A stretch of DNA of 64,000 nt from Opitutia bacterium (lineage in GTDB: Bacteria; Verrucomicrobiota; Verrucomicrobiia; Opitutales; Opitutaceae): assembly GCA_947474365.1 (NCBI GenBank), contig CANJIU010000010.1:1-64000 (forward strand). The letters are read 5' to 3'. Below the pieces are notes generated by a model. It saw only the letters and a program-made list of their open reading frames with translations, was not told the DNA's origin and did no database searches. Of the stretch, positions 19,426 through 30,607 are shown piece after piece (position 1 is the stretch's first letter; every line of letters starts with the position of its first letter). The translations under genes were made by a program, and so were the position numbers.

Positions 19426-22400
19426 ATGAAGAACCCTTTTTGCGTTTTGCCGTGGCTCGCCGTTGCCGCGCTCGATGTTGTTCAGGCTGCTCCCGTGGCA
19501 CGGTGGGACTTTGGCGAGGAGGATGTTTCTCGGTTGGTGGCCGTCGGCGGGGTACAACGCGAGGTGCCGGGCCCGCGTCCGCCGGAATTTCCCGAATTCG
19601 AGGCCAACAACACCGCCGTCCACTTCGATGGCAAGGGGGCTCATTTTTCTCTCACGGACAGCGGTGCCGGCAGTCCACTGGACTTCACGACCGGCGACGC
19701 CATCACACTGGAGGCGTGGGTAAAGGTCGATGGGTTGCGCAGCGGCGACAATCTCTACGTCATCGGCAAGGGCCGCACTGGCGAGGCGGGCTTCACGGCG
19801 GATAACCAAAACTGGGCGCTACGCTTGCGGGCGATGGAGGGCCAGTTCTCGCTGAATTTTCTCTTTGCGACACCCCGGGAGGCGGGTGCGGCCAAGTCCG
19901 ATGCGCACTGGCATCGCTGGACGAGCAAGCGCGGTTTCGGAGCGAACACCGGCTGGCATCACGTCGCAGTCACCTATCGTTTTGGCGAACCGGCGAGCAT
20001 CCGCGGGTGGGTCGACGGACGTCTGCAGCCGGGAACTTGGGACATGGGTGGCGCCACGACCGTGGCACCGGTGGTTGACGACGACGCCGTGTGGATCGGG
20101 TCGTCGATGAAGGGGAGTGCCTCGGCGAGTTTTCGCGGCGCGATGGATGCGATCGCGCTGCACCGCGAAATTCTGAGCGATGCGGAACTTAAGGCGCGCT
20201 TCCGGCGCGTGGGCGGCCCGGTGGTCGCGAAATCCGCGCCGGCCGTGATGCCTGCACTGGGGCCGCTGCCGGCCGGCCGGGTGCTGGCGACGTTTCATGA
20301 AGCCATGCCGGCGCACGATCGCTGGCTCAATGCCGACGAAAAAATCCCAGCGGAAGTCACCCGCTGGTCCGGCACCGAGTTTCTGCTGCCGCGGCTGCCG
20401 TTGCGCTACGACGACTGGGGGATTCGCGCGAGCTGGAAGGCCCCGGTGCTCGCGCGGCTGGCGGCCGACGTGAACTTGCCGCCCGGCACGCACCGGGTGG
20501 TGTTGCGCGCCCGGGGGCTCACCCGACTCTGGGCCAACGGGACACTCGTGGCCGCGACCAAGGCGCAAAAGAGCGACTCGGGTGGACACGATCCGATCTC
20601 GCCCATCGCCGCACCGCCACTACCCGGGCTGCGTCCGGTGGGATTCGGCATCGAGGAGGTTTTGGGCGAAGTGGTCGTGAAGCCCGGTGCGCCGGTGCGC
20701 GTCGTCGTCGAGAGCCTCTCCGGCGGCAAACGCTATCGTCCCGAACCGGGCGAGCTCACCGTCGCCGTGCAGACGGCGGACGGGCGCTCGTTTTCCCTCC
20801 TGCAGGCTGCGGGCGCGACCGGGGAGCCGGTGGCGTTGACGGATGTCGCGGTGACGGCGAGCCTGGCCCGGATCGAGGCGTCGTTGGGCGCGCTCGACGA
20901 GCAGACGCGCCGGGCCGGGGCGGTGACGCAGGAGTCCTTCTGGCGCGAGCGCCACGAGCAGGCACGCCGCTGGGCGGCGCAGCAGCCGGCGCTGGTGGTG
21001 CCCGCTGGGGCGAAGCATCCGATCGATGCGTTTCTCGCCGCCAAGGTGGATCGCGCCGTGGCCGAGGCCGCGAAGTCGCCCGCGGCGGAGGCGAAGAAAT
21101 TTCACGACGAGGTGCTGCCGATCCTGCGCGAGGGCTGTTTCCGCTGCCACGGCGAAAAGGAAAAGGGCGGCCTGAAGCTCGACACGCTGGCCGCGGCGCA
21201 GCTGGGCGGGGAATCGAAACAGCCCGCGATCGTGCCGGGGCGGGCGTTGGCCAGCGAATTGATCGCCCGCGTCAAACATCCGGACGAGGAGGAGCGGATG
21301 CCGCCGAAGGGTGACGCGCTGACGCCGGCGCAGATCGCGACCCTGGAGGCGTGGATCAACGCCGGCGCCCTCTGGCCCGCACCGCCGGTGGCGCCTGAAT
21401 CCGTCAACCCGGCGCCGATCGTGGGCGACGCGGCGTTCCTGCGTCGGGTGTTTTTCGATACGGTCGGGGTGCCGCCGACCGAGCGGGAGGTGCGGGCGTT
21501 TCTGGCCGACCGCGCGCCAGACAAGCGCGAACGCGTGGTGGACCGGCTGCTCGCCGACGAGCGTTGGGCGGACCACTGGGTGAGCTATTGGCAGGACGTG
21601 CTCGCGGAAAATCCCAGCATGCTCAAACCGAGCCTCAACAACACCGGCCCCTTCCGCTGGTATCTTTATGAAGCGTTGCGCGACGGGAAGCCGATGGACC
21701 GAATCGTGACAGAGCTGATTCTGTTGCGCGGCAGCGAGCGGGAGGGCGGCAGTGCGGGCTTCGGACTCGCGGCGGACAACGACGCACCGTTTGCCGCCAA
21801 GGGGCACATCGTCGCGACGGCCTTTCTTGGCATCGAGCTGCAATGCGCCCGCTGCCACGACTCCCCTTATCACAGCACGAAGCAGCGCGATCTTTATTCC
21901 CTCGCGGCGTACTTCGAGCGAAAGCCTGTCACGGTGCCGAAATCGAGCATGGTGCCGGCGGCGTTCTTCGAGAAGAAAACGCGGGAGTCACTGATCAAGG
22001 TAACCCTGCCGCCGGGTGAACCCGTCGCGCCGCTCTGGCCGTTTTCCGCCGTCACGGGTGTGGCGGACGATGCGGGGCTGGATGCACTGATGCAGAATCC
22101 GAAGGACACGCGCGAACGGCTGGCCGCGCTCGTCACGGCCCCGGCCAACACGCGTTTTGCGCAGGTGATTGTGAACCGGGTGTGGAAGCGCCTGATCGGG
22201 GCGGGCTTCGTTGAGCCGGCTCACGACTGGGAAGGCCGGGTCCCGAGTCACCCCGAGTTGCTCGCCTGGCTGGCGCGGGAATTTGTCGCGCACAAATACG
22301 ACCTGCGGCGGCTGGCGCGGCTCATCATGACGTCGCAGGTTTACCAGCGCGCCGCGACGGGGCGGAATCTCAATGCCGCGGCCGGGCAGCGATTCTTTGC

Positions 22401-23136
22401 CGCGCCCGAGCCGCGCCGGCTTTCGGCCGAGCAGGTGGTGGACTCGCTCTTCGCCGTCTCGGGGCAGCCGATCGACGTCGAGGAGATCACACTCGATGGT
22501 GAGGCCCGGCGGCCGGCGGACTCTTTCATTTCACTCGGGGCCCCGCGCCGGGCGTGGATGTTTGCGAGCCTTTCCAACGAGCGGGATCGTCCCAGTCTCA
22601 ATCTGCCGCGGGCCCAGCTCGTGGTCGACGTACTTGAGGCGTTTGGCTGGAACGGCTCGCGGCAGAGTCCGCGGACTGACCGCGAGTCGGAGGCCAACGT
22701 GCTGCAGCCGGGCGTGCTGGCCAACAGCATCGTCTCAGTGTGGGTGACGCGGGCGGCGGAGGGCAGCGAGCTGGCGGATCTGGCCGTCACGGCGACGTCG
22801 CCCGAGCGGCTCGTCGAGAGCCTGTTTTTGCGTTTTTACGGGCGGCCGCCGGCGCCGGACGAGCAGACCGCGATGGTGCGCGCGCTCACGCCGGGTTTTG
22901 CCACGCGCGTACTGCCACCGGGCGAGGTGAGGCCGGTGTCGCGTCCGCCGGCGTTGCCCGCGGTCTCCTGGGCCAACCATCTCGTGGCCGAGGCGAACTC
23001 GATCAAGCTCGAGATGGAGCAGCGCGCGCGGGCCGGACCGCCGGCGGATCCGCGGTTGCGGCCCGCCTGGAGGGAAGTGTACGAAGACGCTGCCTGGAGT
23101 TTGATCAACACCCGCGAATTTGTCTGGCTGCCCTGA
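19426..23136 (+). CDS. Planctomycete-type cytochrome protein with LamG, PSCyt1, DUF1549 and DUF1553 domains
   Basis: A 1236-residue exported protein; the ATG at 19426 gives a signal peptide ([14 protein letters not shown]). Domains in order: a LamG/concanavalin-like domain (about 20-265), a region of about 250 residues without a recognised family, a PSCyt1 c-type cytochrome with CFRCH at 571-575, DUF1549 (PSCyt2) with a second heme-like motif CARCH at 807-811, and DUF1553 (PSD1) to the end. This gene type is abundant in Planctomycetes and Verrucomicrobia and is normally paired with a DUF1501 gene, as here 20 bases downstream. The function is unproven; redox-linked handling of sulfated or complex glycans has been suggested from gene contexts. 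Both heme motifs are intact. Confidence 0.88.
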   Translation: MKNPFCVLPWLAVAALDVVQAAPVARWDFGEEDVSRLVAVGGVQREVPGPRPPEFPEFEANNTAVHFDGKGAHFSLTDSGAGSPLDFTTGDAITLEAWVKVDGLRSGDNLYVIGKGRTGEAGFTADNQNWALRLRAMEGQFSLNFLFATPREAGAAKSDAHWHRWTSKRGFGANTGWHHVAVTYRFGEPASIRGWVDGRLQPGTWDMGGATTVAPVVDDDAVWIGSSMKGSASASFRGAMDAIALHREILSDAELKARFRRVGGPVVAKSAPAVMPALGPLPAGRVLATFHEAMPAHDRWLNADEKIPAEVTRWSGTEFLLPRLPLRYDDWGIRASWKAPVLARLAADVNLPPGTHRVVLRARGLTRLWANGTLVAATKAQKSDSGGHDPISPIAAPPLPGLRPVGFGIEEVLGEVVVKPGAPVRVVVESLSGGKRYRPEPGELTVAVQTADGRSFSLLQAAGATGEPVALTDVAVTASLARIEASLGALDEQTRRAGAVTQESFWRERHEQARRWAAQQPALVVPAGAKHPIDAFLAAKVDRAVAEAAKSPAAEAKKFHDEVLPILREGCFRCHGEKEKGGLKLDTLAAAQLGGESKQPAIVPGRALASELIARVKHPDEEERMPPKGDALTPAQIATLEAWINAGALWPAPPVAPESVNPAPIVGDAAFLRRVFFDTVGVPPTEREVRAFLADRAPDKRERVVDRLLADERWADHWVSYWQDVLAENPSMLKPSLNNTGPFRWYLYEALRDGKPMDRIVTELILLRGSEREGGSAGFGLAADNDAPFAAKGHIVATAFLGIELQCARCHDSPYHSTKQRDLYSLAAYFERKPVTVPKSSMVPAAFFEKKTRESLIKVTLPPGEPVAPLWPFSAVTGVADDAGLDALMQNPKDTRERLAALVTAPANTRFAQVIVNRVWKRLIGAGFVEPAHDWEGRVPSHPELLAWLAREFVAHKYDLRRLARLIMTSQVYQRAATGRNLNAAAGQRFFAAPEPRRLSAEQVVDSLFAVSGQPIDVEEITLDGEARRPADSFISLGAPRRAWMFASLSNERDRPSLNLPRAQLVVDVLEAFGWNGSRQSPRTDRESEANVLQPGVLANSIVSVWVTRAAEGSELADLAVTATSPERLVESLFLRFYGRPPAPDEQTAMVRALTPGFATRVLPPGEVRPVSRPPALPAVSWANHLVAEANSIKLEMEQRARAGPPADPRLRPAWREVYEDAAWSLINTREFVWLP

Positions 23137-23156
23137 ACCTCCTCCGACTCTCCGCC

Positions 23157-24428
23157 ATGAACCGCCGCGAATTCCTCACCGCCTCTGTCGGCGCCGCGCT
23201 GTTGCCCCGTCTCGCCCAGGCGGCGGCCGCGCCTGCCCCGTTGCTGAAGGGCAAGGCCGAGCACGTCATCTCGATTTGGCTTGGGGGCGGGATGGGGCAA
23301 ATCGACACGTTTGATCCGAAGCGCCGCGGCGATCCGACGAAAAAGCTGGCCGGCTCGTACTACGACAGCATCCCGACCGCGGTCGCGGGGGTGAGCGTCT
23401 GCGAACACCTCGGGCGGACCGCCCGGCTGATGGATCGCGTCACGGCGGTGAGGAGCGTTTTCCACGACGTCATCGACGAGCACGCGGCGGCCACGAACCG
23501 GATGCACACCGGGCGGCCGGTGAGCGGCACGGTGGCCTATCCGTCGCTCGGTTCGGTCGTGGCGCATGAACGGCGCGCCGCCATCGATGGCGTGCCGCCG
23601 TATGTCTTAATCGGATATCCCAACGTCACGCGCGGCCCGGGCTTCCTCGGCTCGCGCGCCGGCTATCTCTATCTCACCGACACGAGCCAGGGTCCGGCCG
23701 GGCTGTCGCGGCCCGAGGGCATTGGGGCGGAGCGGCAGGCGCGGCGCGAGGCGATGCTGGCGGGGTTGCGGGACCGGGCGCCGGTGACGACTGACACCCG
23801 GCTGGGCGACTACGACACCGCGATCGATCAGAGCCTGAAGCTGAGCAGTCCGGATTTCACGCGCAGCTTCCGGATCAACGAGGAGAAAGCCGATTTGCGG
23901 GAGGGCTACGGTGGCGAGTTCGGGCAGCGCTGCCTGCTCGCGCGCCGGTTGGTCGAGCGCGGGGTGCGGTTCATCGAGGTCTCGCACAATCTGAATTTCA
24001 TCAACGGCACGGGCTGGGACGTGCACAACGCCGGAATCAAGCAGCAGCACGGCCTGATCGCCGATCTCGACCGCGCGCTGTCGGCGCTCATTTTGGATTT
24101 GGAGGCGAAACGGCTGCTCGACAAGACGCTCATCGTCGTCACTGGCGAGTTTGGCCGGCCGCCGGAATTCGACAGCGGTGGCGGCCGCGGGCACCAATGC
24201 CGGGCCTTCACCTGCGTGCTCGCGGGCGGCGGACTGCGGCACCGCGGCGCCTATGGCGAAACCGACGAACTCTCGAAAAAAATCGCGCGCGACCCGGTGA
24301 GCGTGCCGGACTTCTTCGCCACGATTCACGCGGCGATGGGCATCGATTACACGAAGAACCTGTACGACGGCGATCGGCCGGTGCCGATCACGGACGGCGG
24401 CCGGCCCATTGGGGCGCTGTTTGGCTGA
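23157..24428 (+). CDS. DUF1501 family protein, Tat-exported
   Basis: A 423-residue DUF1501 protein, related in fold to sulfatases and alkaline phosphatases. The N-terminus [20 protein letters not shown] is a twin-arginine signal. Family marks include [41 protein letters not shown] and [19 protein letters not shown] near the C-terminus. It starts 20 bases after the PSCyt/DUF1553 gene and forms with it the standard two-gene operon of these bacteria. The partner is predicted periplasmic too. The chosen start is the only one that gives the Tat motif. Enzymatic activity is unknown. Confidence 0.9.
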   Translation: MNRREFLTASVGAALLPRLAQAAAAPAPLLKGKAEHVISIWLGGGMGQIDTFDPKRRGDPTKKLAGSYYDSIPTAVAGVSVCEHLGRTARLMDRVTAVRSVFHDVIDEHAAATNRMHTGRPVSGTVAYPSLGSVVAHERRAAIDGVPPYVLIGYPNVTRGPGFLGSRAGYLYLTDTSQGPAGLSRPEGIGAERQARREAMLAGLRDRAPVTTDTRLGDYDTAIDQSLKLSSPDFTRSFRINEEKADLREGYGGEFGQRCLLARRLVERGVRFIEVSHNLNFINGTGWDVHNAGIKQQHGLIADLDRALSALILDLEAKRLLDKTLIVVTGEFGRPPEFDSGGGRGHQCRAFTCVLAGGGLRHRGAYGETDELSKKIARDPVSVPDFFATIHAAMGIDYTKNLYDGDRPVPITDGGRPIGALFG

Positions 24429-24538
24429 GCGGTTGGCACTCAGTTTTCCTGTTGCACCGGATCGGTAACCGGAGTTCCTCGTCCCAGTTTTTCCGGACTA
24501 CTCCCCGCTTCCGTCTCCAGCGAACTTCCGCTGCCGTC

Positions 24539-27500
24539 ATGATCTCACTTCCCCGTCTTGTTCCGTCCGCCGGCCGACGCTTGGCCGGAATTCTCCTCGT
24601 TGGGTGGGCCGCCTTCATGGCGACCACGGGCCGCGCCCAGTTGGCCTGGAGTGTGTTTGATGAGTCCGCGATCACCCCGGTGGCGAGCAGTGGCGAGCGC
24701 GTGACGGTGACCGTGCCCGCGGGCCAGCGGGTGACCCTGGTGGCGACGAACATCGTGCCGATCGACCTCACGGCCGCGACCGCTCCGTCTGTTGCGATTT
24801 CGCTCACCTTCACGGTCAGCGGCGGTCTTACTCCGCTCGCCGGCGGCACGCGGGCCATCGGATTTGGCCTCTTCAACAACAACGCGAGCGGCCCCAATTT
24901 CACCGACGACTCCGGTTATTTTGTGTGGGTCAACGGCCGCTCCACCGGCAGCCTGCTGGAGATGCGGCGCCGCAACGGCAACGGGCCCTCGCCGAGTCTC
25001 CTCAATCCCACCGGCGCGTCCTTCGCGAATCTTGGCACGGGCAGCGCGACCCAGACCGCCGGGGCCCTGACCGACGGCGTGCCTTACGTGCTCACGTTCC
25101 GGCTCAACCGTTCAGCGACGGGCATTTCCCTTGGAACCAATACGGGAACCGACGTTGCCGGGGCGTGGCTCCGCGGCGACGGGCTCAGCCAGACCGCCTA
25201 CACCAACCCGGACACTCCGCCCGTGGCCACGCAGTTCAACGAACTGGCGTTCATGTTTCTCAACACGACGGGCGGGCCCGTCACGCTTTCCCTCGACTCC
25301 GTCACGGGGGTCACGGCGGTCTCCGCTCCCGTCATCACGGCGCAGCCGCAACAACTCATCGTCAACCCCAACCAGGGCGGAGCGCTGACTGTCACCGCCA
25401 CGGGCACGCCGCCGCTCGCGTACCAATGGCGGAGGGAGGGAGTTCCGATCGGCGGAGCCAACAGCGCGACCTACACCTTCAGCGCGATCACGGCGGCGGA
25501 GGTCGGTGCCTATAGCGTGGTCGTCTCGAATGCCTACGGCAGCGCCATCAGCAGCCCGGTGCCGGTGATTGTTTCGACGACCCCGGTCGCGGTGACGATC
25601 GAGACGCACCCCGCTTCGCAGACGGTCAACGCCGGGCAGACGGTGACGTTTGCAGTCAATGCCTTTGGCTCCGCTCCGCTCACGTTCGAGTGGCAGAAGA
25701 ACAGCGTCGGGATCCCCGGCGCCAACGGCTCCACGCTCGCCCTCTCCGGGGTCACGTCGGCCGACTCGGGCATTTACACCGTCGTGGTGCGCAACTCCGT
25801 CACCGCGGCGGTGAGCAACCCCGCCACGCTCCTGGTGAATGCGCCGCCGACCATCACGGCCCAGCCCGTGAGCGTCACGGTGAACGCCGGCCAGTCCGCC
25901 CAGTTTGCCGTCACCGCGGCCGGAACGGCTCCCCTCACGTATCAATGGCTCAAGGACGGCGCACCGGTCAGCGGGGCAACGTTCGCCACCCTGGCGTTCA
26001 CCAACGTGGCGGCGGCCAACCTCGGCAGCTATGCCGTGCGGGTGACGAACGCCACCGGTTCGGTCGTCAGCTCCCCGGCGGTCCTCACCTCGCCCTCCAC
26101 GATGACGGTGGTGACGCGGTTTCCGGCCACGGGCGCGCTGGCCGCGAACCCGGATTCGCCCCTGCGGCTGACCTTCGACCGGCCGGTGCGCGCGGGCGTG
26201 TCCGGGCGCGTCCGGATTCTGCGGGCCTCGGACAACACCGTCATCGACACGCTCGATCTCGGGGCGAATCCCACGCGGCTCGTGGGGACGAATCCCGCGC
26301 CGTACAGTTTTCTGCCGGTCATCGCGACGGGGAACTCCGTGACGATTTATCCCCGGTCCGGGACGCTGGCCTACAACCAGACGTATTATGTGACGATGGA
26401 GAGCGGTGTGGTGCTGGAGAGCAACGGCGCGAGTTTCACCGGCATCACCGATCCAGCGGTGTGGCGGTTTACGACGAAGAACGCCGGTCCGATTCCAGGA
26501 TCGCCGGCGGTCAGTGTGGCGGCGGACGGCACGGGCGATTTCTCCACCGTGCAGGGCGCGATCGATTTCGTGCCGGCCGGCAATACGACGCGGGTGGTCA
26601 TCACGGTGCGGCGCGGCACCTACAACGAATTGAACTACATCGGCTCGAACAAGCCGTTCATCACGGTGCGAGGGGAGGACCGGGAGCAGACCGTCATCGC
26701 CTATCCGAACAACGCCAATTTCAACGGCGGCAACAACCGGGCCATGTTCTCCGTCGACGGCAACGACTTCACGCTGGAGACGATCACGCTGCGCAACACC
26801 ACGCCGAAGGGCGGCTCACAGGCCGAGGCGATTCGCGGCAACGGCCAGCGCGGGGTTTTGAGCCGCGTCAGCCTCTCCAGCTACCAGGACACGCTGCTGT
26901 GGAACGGCCCGCTCTTCGTTACCGACAGTTTCATCGAGGGCGACGTCGACTTCATGTGGGGCAACGGTGCGTGCTATTTTCAGCGGTGCGAGCTGAAGGC
27001 GCTGTCGTCCGGCGGCTACTACGCCCAAGTCCGCAACGGCCAGGGGCAGAAGGGCAACGTCTACGTCGACTGCCGCCTGACGGCCGCCGAGGGCGTGACA
27101 GGATCCTATCTCGCGCGCATCGATCCGCGCGATGGAGTCGCCAACACCTGGCCCTACAGCCAGGTGGTTTTTCTCAACTGCGCGATGGGCACGCACATCA
27201 TCCGCGAAGGCTGGCGCCTGGACAACGCCACGACGGCGCCCACCGTCCAGTTCTGGGAATACAAGTCGACCGCCGCCGATGGCGCGTCGCTCGATGTGAG
27301 CGGGCGGCTCCGCGACGCGAAGCAGATCGACGACGCGACGGCGGCGCAGTACCGCGACCCGCAGTTTGTCGTCGGCTTCGCTCCGCAGATTCTTCCGACG
27401 ATCGAAATCGCGCCGGCCACACAGAGCGCATTGGTGGGCGCCAACGTGCGCCTGACGGTGGTCGCCAACGGATCGCCCGCCCCAGTTTATCAGTGGCTGA

Positions 27501-29032
27501 AGGGCAACGTGGCGATTGGCGGGGCCAACGACGCCACTCTTGTGTTGCCCAACGTGCAGCCCGCCGATGCCGGCGCCTATGCGGTGCGGGTGACGAACGC
27601 CGGTGGGACGGTGACGAGCGCGGCGGCGGCGCTGACGGTGACCCGCGGAGCGTTTGCCGGAGTGTATTTCGGCACGATTGGCGGTGGCGGGGCCTTTGCG
27701 CTTTATGTGCGCGACAATAACTCCGGCGTGCTGCTCGCCCGTGGGGCCGGGATCGCCGGTGCGATCGCGTCGCACACCGTGACGGTCGATGACGGCGGAC
27801 GCTTTCGGGTGACGGCGGGAACTGCGGTGGTCGATGCCTCAATCAACGGCGGATCGGGCTTTGTCACGGGGACGGGCCCGGCCGGCGCAATCCTGGCGGG
27901 AACGCGCTCCGCCGCCGCTGGTGGGACGCAGGGTTTTGCCGGGTATTACACCCTGCGGGTCGCCGGCGGTTCGCTGGCGGTGGACGCGATTGTCGGGTCG
28001 GCGGGCCAGGCGTTCGCCGTGGTGTTGGAAGGGACCAACGATGCCGGTTCCGGGACGGTGGACGAGACGGGCCAACTCAACGTCACGACGGCCGGGGGCA
28101 GCACGTTGACGGCATCGCTCACCGGGCAGAGTGGCACGCTGCGCACTCTGCAGGGGACCGTGACCCGAATCAGCCCGCTGAGTGCGAACAACGACGCCGT
28201 GGCTCCGGCGCAACGTCTCACGGGTCTCGCGACACGGGCGCGAGCGAGCGCGGGTGACGGTGCGGCGATTGTGGGCTTTGTGATCACGGGTGATGCGCCG
28301 CGGTCGGTGTTGGTGCGCGGAATCGGGCCGGCGCTGGCGGCGCTGGGCGTGAGCACGGCGATCACGGCGCCGAAGCTGGATCTGTTTCGCGGTTCGACGC
28401 TGCTGGCGACGAACACGGGTTGGTCCGGCGGGGGCAACGCGGCGTCGCTGACGGCGGCGTTTGCCAGTGTGGGCCTCTTCGCCCTTGCGCAGGGCAGTGC
28501 TGACGCCGCGCTGGCCGTCACGCTCGCCCCGGGGGCGTACACCGCGACGATCACCGGGGTGGGTGGAGCAGCGGGAAATGCGCTGGTGGAAATCTACGAT
28601 CTCGCTCCGACGAATCTCGCGCAGCGGATTTCGAATCTCTCGACGCGGGCGTTTGCCGGGCGCGGCGAGGACACGCTGATCGGCGGGATGATTGTCGCGG
28701 GAGCCGTGCCGAAACGAATGCTGGTGCGGGCGGTCGGGCCGGGACTCGCGCAGTTTGGCGTGGGAGGTGCGTTGCTACGCCCTTCGCTGACGGTGTTTGA
28801 GGGTAGCCGAGCCGTGGCGCAGAACAGCAATTGGAGCACGGGGCCCGATGCCGCCGCGATCACGGTGGCCAGTGCCGAATCAGGGGCGTTTCCGTTGGCC
28901 CCGGCGGCAGCCACGGCCAACTCGGACGCCGCGCTGTTGCTGAATCTTGCTCCAGGCAACTACACGGCTCAGGTCACGGGGTCAGATGGATCGACCGGGG
29001 TGGCTTTGCTGGAGATCTACGAGTTGCCGTAG
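24539..29032 (+). CDS. Giant secreted pectinesterase with Ig-like domains and paired C-terminal modules
   Basis: A 1497-residue exported protein. Domains: signal peptide to about 35, an N-terminal beta domain (40-260), three Ig-like domains (about 262-520, each with a YQWxxxGxPxxGA-like core), a Big_5-like domain (about 525-645), the pectinesterase beta-helix (about 657-950), a fourth Ig domain (about 955-1035), a linker region, and two copies of a module of about 130 residues at the C-terminus (about 1225-1360 and 1363-1497). Pectinesterase residues visible are Gln783-Asp784 in SYQDTLL, Asp804 in GDVDFMWGNG and Arg860. The usual GRPW motif is replaced by ARID, so the substrate-stacking Trp is absent. 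It would remove methyl, or possibly acetyl, groups from pectin outside the cell. The pectate lyase follows 49 bases later. Confidence 0.85.
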   Translation: MISLPRLVPSAGRRLAGILLVGWAAFMATTGRAQLAWSVFDESAITPVASSGERVTVTVPAGQRVTLVATNIVPIDLTAATAPSVAISLTFTVSGGLTPLAGGTRAIGFGLFNNNASGPNFTDDSGYFVWVNGRSTGSLLEMRRRNGNGPSPSLLNPTGASFANLGTGSATQTAGALTDGVPYVLTFRLNRSATGISLGTNTGTDVAGAWLRGDGLSQTAYTNPDTPPVATQFNELAFMFLNTTGGPVTLSLDSVTGVTAVSAPVITAQPQQLIVNPNQGGALTVTATGTPPLAYQWRREGVPIGGANSATYTFSAITAAEVGAYSVVVSNAYGSAISSPVPVIVSTTPVAVTIETHPASQTVNAGQTVTFAVNAFGSAPLTFEWQKNSVGIPGANGSTLALSGVTSADSGIYTVVVRNSVTAAVSNPATLLVNAPPTITAQPVSVTVNAGQSAQFAVTAAGTAPLTYQWLKDGAPVSGATFATLAFTNVAAANLGSYAVRVTNATGSVVSSPAVLTSPSTMTVVTRFPATGALAANPDSPLRLTFDRPVRAGVSGRVRILRASDNTVIDTLDLGANPTRLVGTNPAPYSFLPVIATGNSVTIYPRSGTLAYNQTYYVTMESGVVLESNGASFTGITDPAVWRFTTKNAGPIPGSPAVSVAADGTGDFSTVQGAIDFVPAGNTTRVVITVRRGTYNELNYIGSNKPFITVRGEDREQTVIAYPNNANFNGGNNRAMFSVDGNDFTLETITLRNTTPKGGSQAEAIRGNGQRGVLSRVSLSSYQDTLLWNGPLFVTDSFIEGDVDFMWGNGACYFQRCELKALSSGGYYAQVRNGQGQKGNVYVDCRLTAAEGVTGSYLARIDPRDGVANTWPYSQVVFLNCAMGTHIIREGWRLDNATTAPTVQFWEYKSTAADGASLDVSGRLRDAKQIDDATAAQYRDPQFVVGFAPQILPTIEIAPATQSALVGANVRLTVVANGSPAPVYQWLKGNVAIGGANDATLVLPNVQPADAGAYAVRVTNAGGTVTSAAAALTVTRGAFAGVYFGTIGGGGAFALYVRDNNSGVLLARGAGIAGAIASHTVTVDDGGRFRVTAGTAVVDASINGGSGFVTGTGPAGAILAGTRSAAAGGTQGFAGYYTLRVAGGSLAVDAIVGSAGQAFAVVLEGTNDAGSGTVDETGQLNVTTAGGSTLTASLTGQSGTLRTLQGTVTRISPLSANNDAVAPAQRLTGLATRARASAGDGAAIVGFVITGDAPRSVLVRGIGPALAALGVSTAITAPKLDLFRGSTLLATNTGWSGGGNAASLTAAFASVGLFALAQGSADAALAVTLAPGAYTATITGVGGAAGNALVEIYDLAPTNLAQRISNLSTRAFAGRGEDTLIGGMIVAGAVPKRMLVRAVGPGLAQFGVGGALLRPSLTVFEGSRAVAQNSNWSTGPDAAAITVASAESGAFPLAPAAATANSDAALLLNLAPGNYTAQVTGSDGSTGVALLEIYELP

Positions 29033-29081
29033 GACGCGACAATCGGCCGACTATTATGCCGCGCACGCAGGCACAAAATTT

Positions 29082-30410
29082 ATGAAGATGCTTCACTGCG
29101 TTTCTGCGCTGATTGGTGCGTGCCTCGCTCGTTCATTGCTGGCGGCGGCACCCACCGCGCTGCCGGCTTTTCCTGGAGCGGAGGGTTTTGGTGCGACCAC
29201 GCCGGGTGGCCGCGGCGGGCGCGTCATCGCGGTCACCACGCTCGACGATGCGGGGCCGGGGAGTTTTCGGGCGGCGTGCGACGTGGCGGGTCCGCGCATT
29301 GTTGTCTTTCGGGTCGCGGGCACGATTTCGCTGCGCCGCGCGATCACGGTGAAGGAGCCGTTTCTCACCATCGCGGGTCAGACGGCGCCGGGTGACGGGA
29401 TTTGCCTGCGGGGCTATCCGTTTGGGATCGCGACGCACGATGTGGTCGTACGCTACCTGCGTTGCCGGCTGGGTGACGAAACGTCGCAGGAGGCGGATTG
29501 CATCGATCTTCTGCATGGGGCGCGGGACTGCGTCATCGACCATTGTTCCGCGACGTGGTCGATCGACGAATGCCTTTCGCTGTCGGGTGACGTGCAGAAC
29601 TGTACAATCCAATGGTGCATCATCGGTGAGTCGCTGCGGCAGAGCCAACACAAGAAGGGCGCGCACGGCTACGGCTCCCTGTCGCGCGCCAACGGACCGA
29701 TTTCTTGGCATCACAATCTCTGGATTCACAACGACGCCCGCAACCCGCGGCTCGGCGACAACTACGGGGAGCCGCCGTTTCCGACCTTCGATGTCCGCAA
29801 CAATGTGATTTATGATTTTGGCGGAACGGCCTCGGGCCTGACCCAGGGCAACCTAAAGGTGAACTACGTCGCAAACGTGATCCGCCCTGGACCGGACAGC
29901 CATAACAAAGCGCCTATTGTCACGGGCGGAAAGTCCGACATGCAGTTCTTCATCCGCGACAACCTGCTCGAGGGAAACGAAGCGCTGACGCAGGACAATT
30001 CCCGGTTCTTTACCGCGGTGGAATTTGAGGGCCGACGGCAGGTGAACACCGTCGCGAGCCCCTTTGCGGCGCCGGCCGTGACGACGGTGGCCGCGAACGA
30101 ACTGGCTGCGTTCTTGCTGGCGAAAGTTGGCGCCAACCGGCCCGTGCGCGATGCCGTCGACGCGCGGTTGGTGGAGCACGTGCGCACCCGCACGGGACAC
30201 ATGATTAACTCGCAGAAGGACGTTGGTGGCTGGCCGGTCCTGAAATCGGGACCGGCGCCGCGGGACACGGATGGCGACGGCATTCCCGATGAGTGGGAGG
30301 CGAGTCATGGCCTTAACCCGAGGGATCCTTCCGATGGCACTGCGCGCCGCGACCGCGAAGGGTACACCCACGTCGAGGTGTATTTGAACAGTCTGGTGGG
30401 AGGGAATTGA
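29082..30410 (+). CDS. Secreted pectate lyase-like protein (PL1-type beta-helix) with calcium-binding tail
   Basis: A 442-residue exported protein with a signal peptide (LHCVSALIGACLARSLLAAA). The N-terminal pattern FPGAEGFGATTPGGRGG and the TLDDAGPGSFR motif, followed by SLRRAITVKEPFLTIAGQTAPGDGI, is characteristic of the pectate-lyase-like proteins common in Verrucomicrobia and Bacteroidetes. ADCIDLLHGARDCVIDHCSATWSIDE carries the Asp cluster expected to bind calcium. Near the C-terminus DTDGDGIPDEWEASHGLNP is a calcium-binding thrombospondin-3/EF-like motif often seen at the end of such enzymes. It cleaves polygalacturonate by beta-elimination in the described relatives. It stands directly downstream of the pectinesterase gene and is likely cotranscribed with it. 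Confidence 0.87.
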   Translation: MKMLHCVSALIGACLARSLLAAAPTALPAFPGAEGFGATTPGGRGGRVIAVTTLDDAGPGSFRAACDVAGPRIVVFRVAGTISLRRAITVKEPFLTIAGQTAPGDGICLRGYPFGIATHDVVVRYLRCRLGDETSQEADCIDLLHGARDCVIDHCSATWSIDECLSLSGDVQNCTIQWCIIGESLRQSQHKKGAHGYGSLSRANGPISWHHNLWIHNDARNPRLGDNYGEPPFPTFDVRNNVIYDFGGTASGLTQGNLKVNYVANVIRPGPDSHNKAPIVTGGKSDMQFFIRDNLLEGNEALTQDNSRFFTAVEFEGRRQVNTVASPFAAPAVTTVAANELAAFLLAKVGANRPVRDAVDARLVEHVRTRTGHMINSQKDVGGWPVLKSGPAPRDTDGDGIPDEWEASHGLNPRDPSDGTARRDREGYTHVEVYLNSLVGGN

Positions 30411-30440
30411 CCGGGTGCCGCACTCGCCCGTGGCGGACGG

Positions 30441-30458
30441 TCTGACAATATTGTCAGA
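30441..30458. promoter_or_regulatory. Perfect 18-base palindrome, candidate operator
   Basis: TCTGACAATATTGTCAGA is an uninterrupted palindrome located 31 bases after the pectate lyase stop codon and 150 bases before the next start. With no loop and an AT centre, it fits a dimeric repressor site better than a terminator. No nearby regulator gene is an obvious partner. Confidence 0.5.
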
Positions 30459-30607
30459 GAGGAAAGCGTTGCCATCACGGCGCGGCGGGATTTGATCAGG
30501 CGTGTCTGCTGGCTTTGGTCTGCGTCCATTGCCGGATATTCCTGACGCGATTGACCTCGCGTTTGTCGACCCGAACAAACCTACCCCCTTACACCTCTGG
30601 CTGAACC

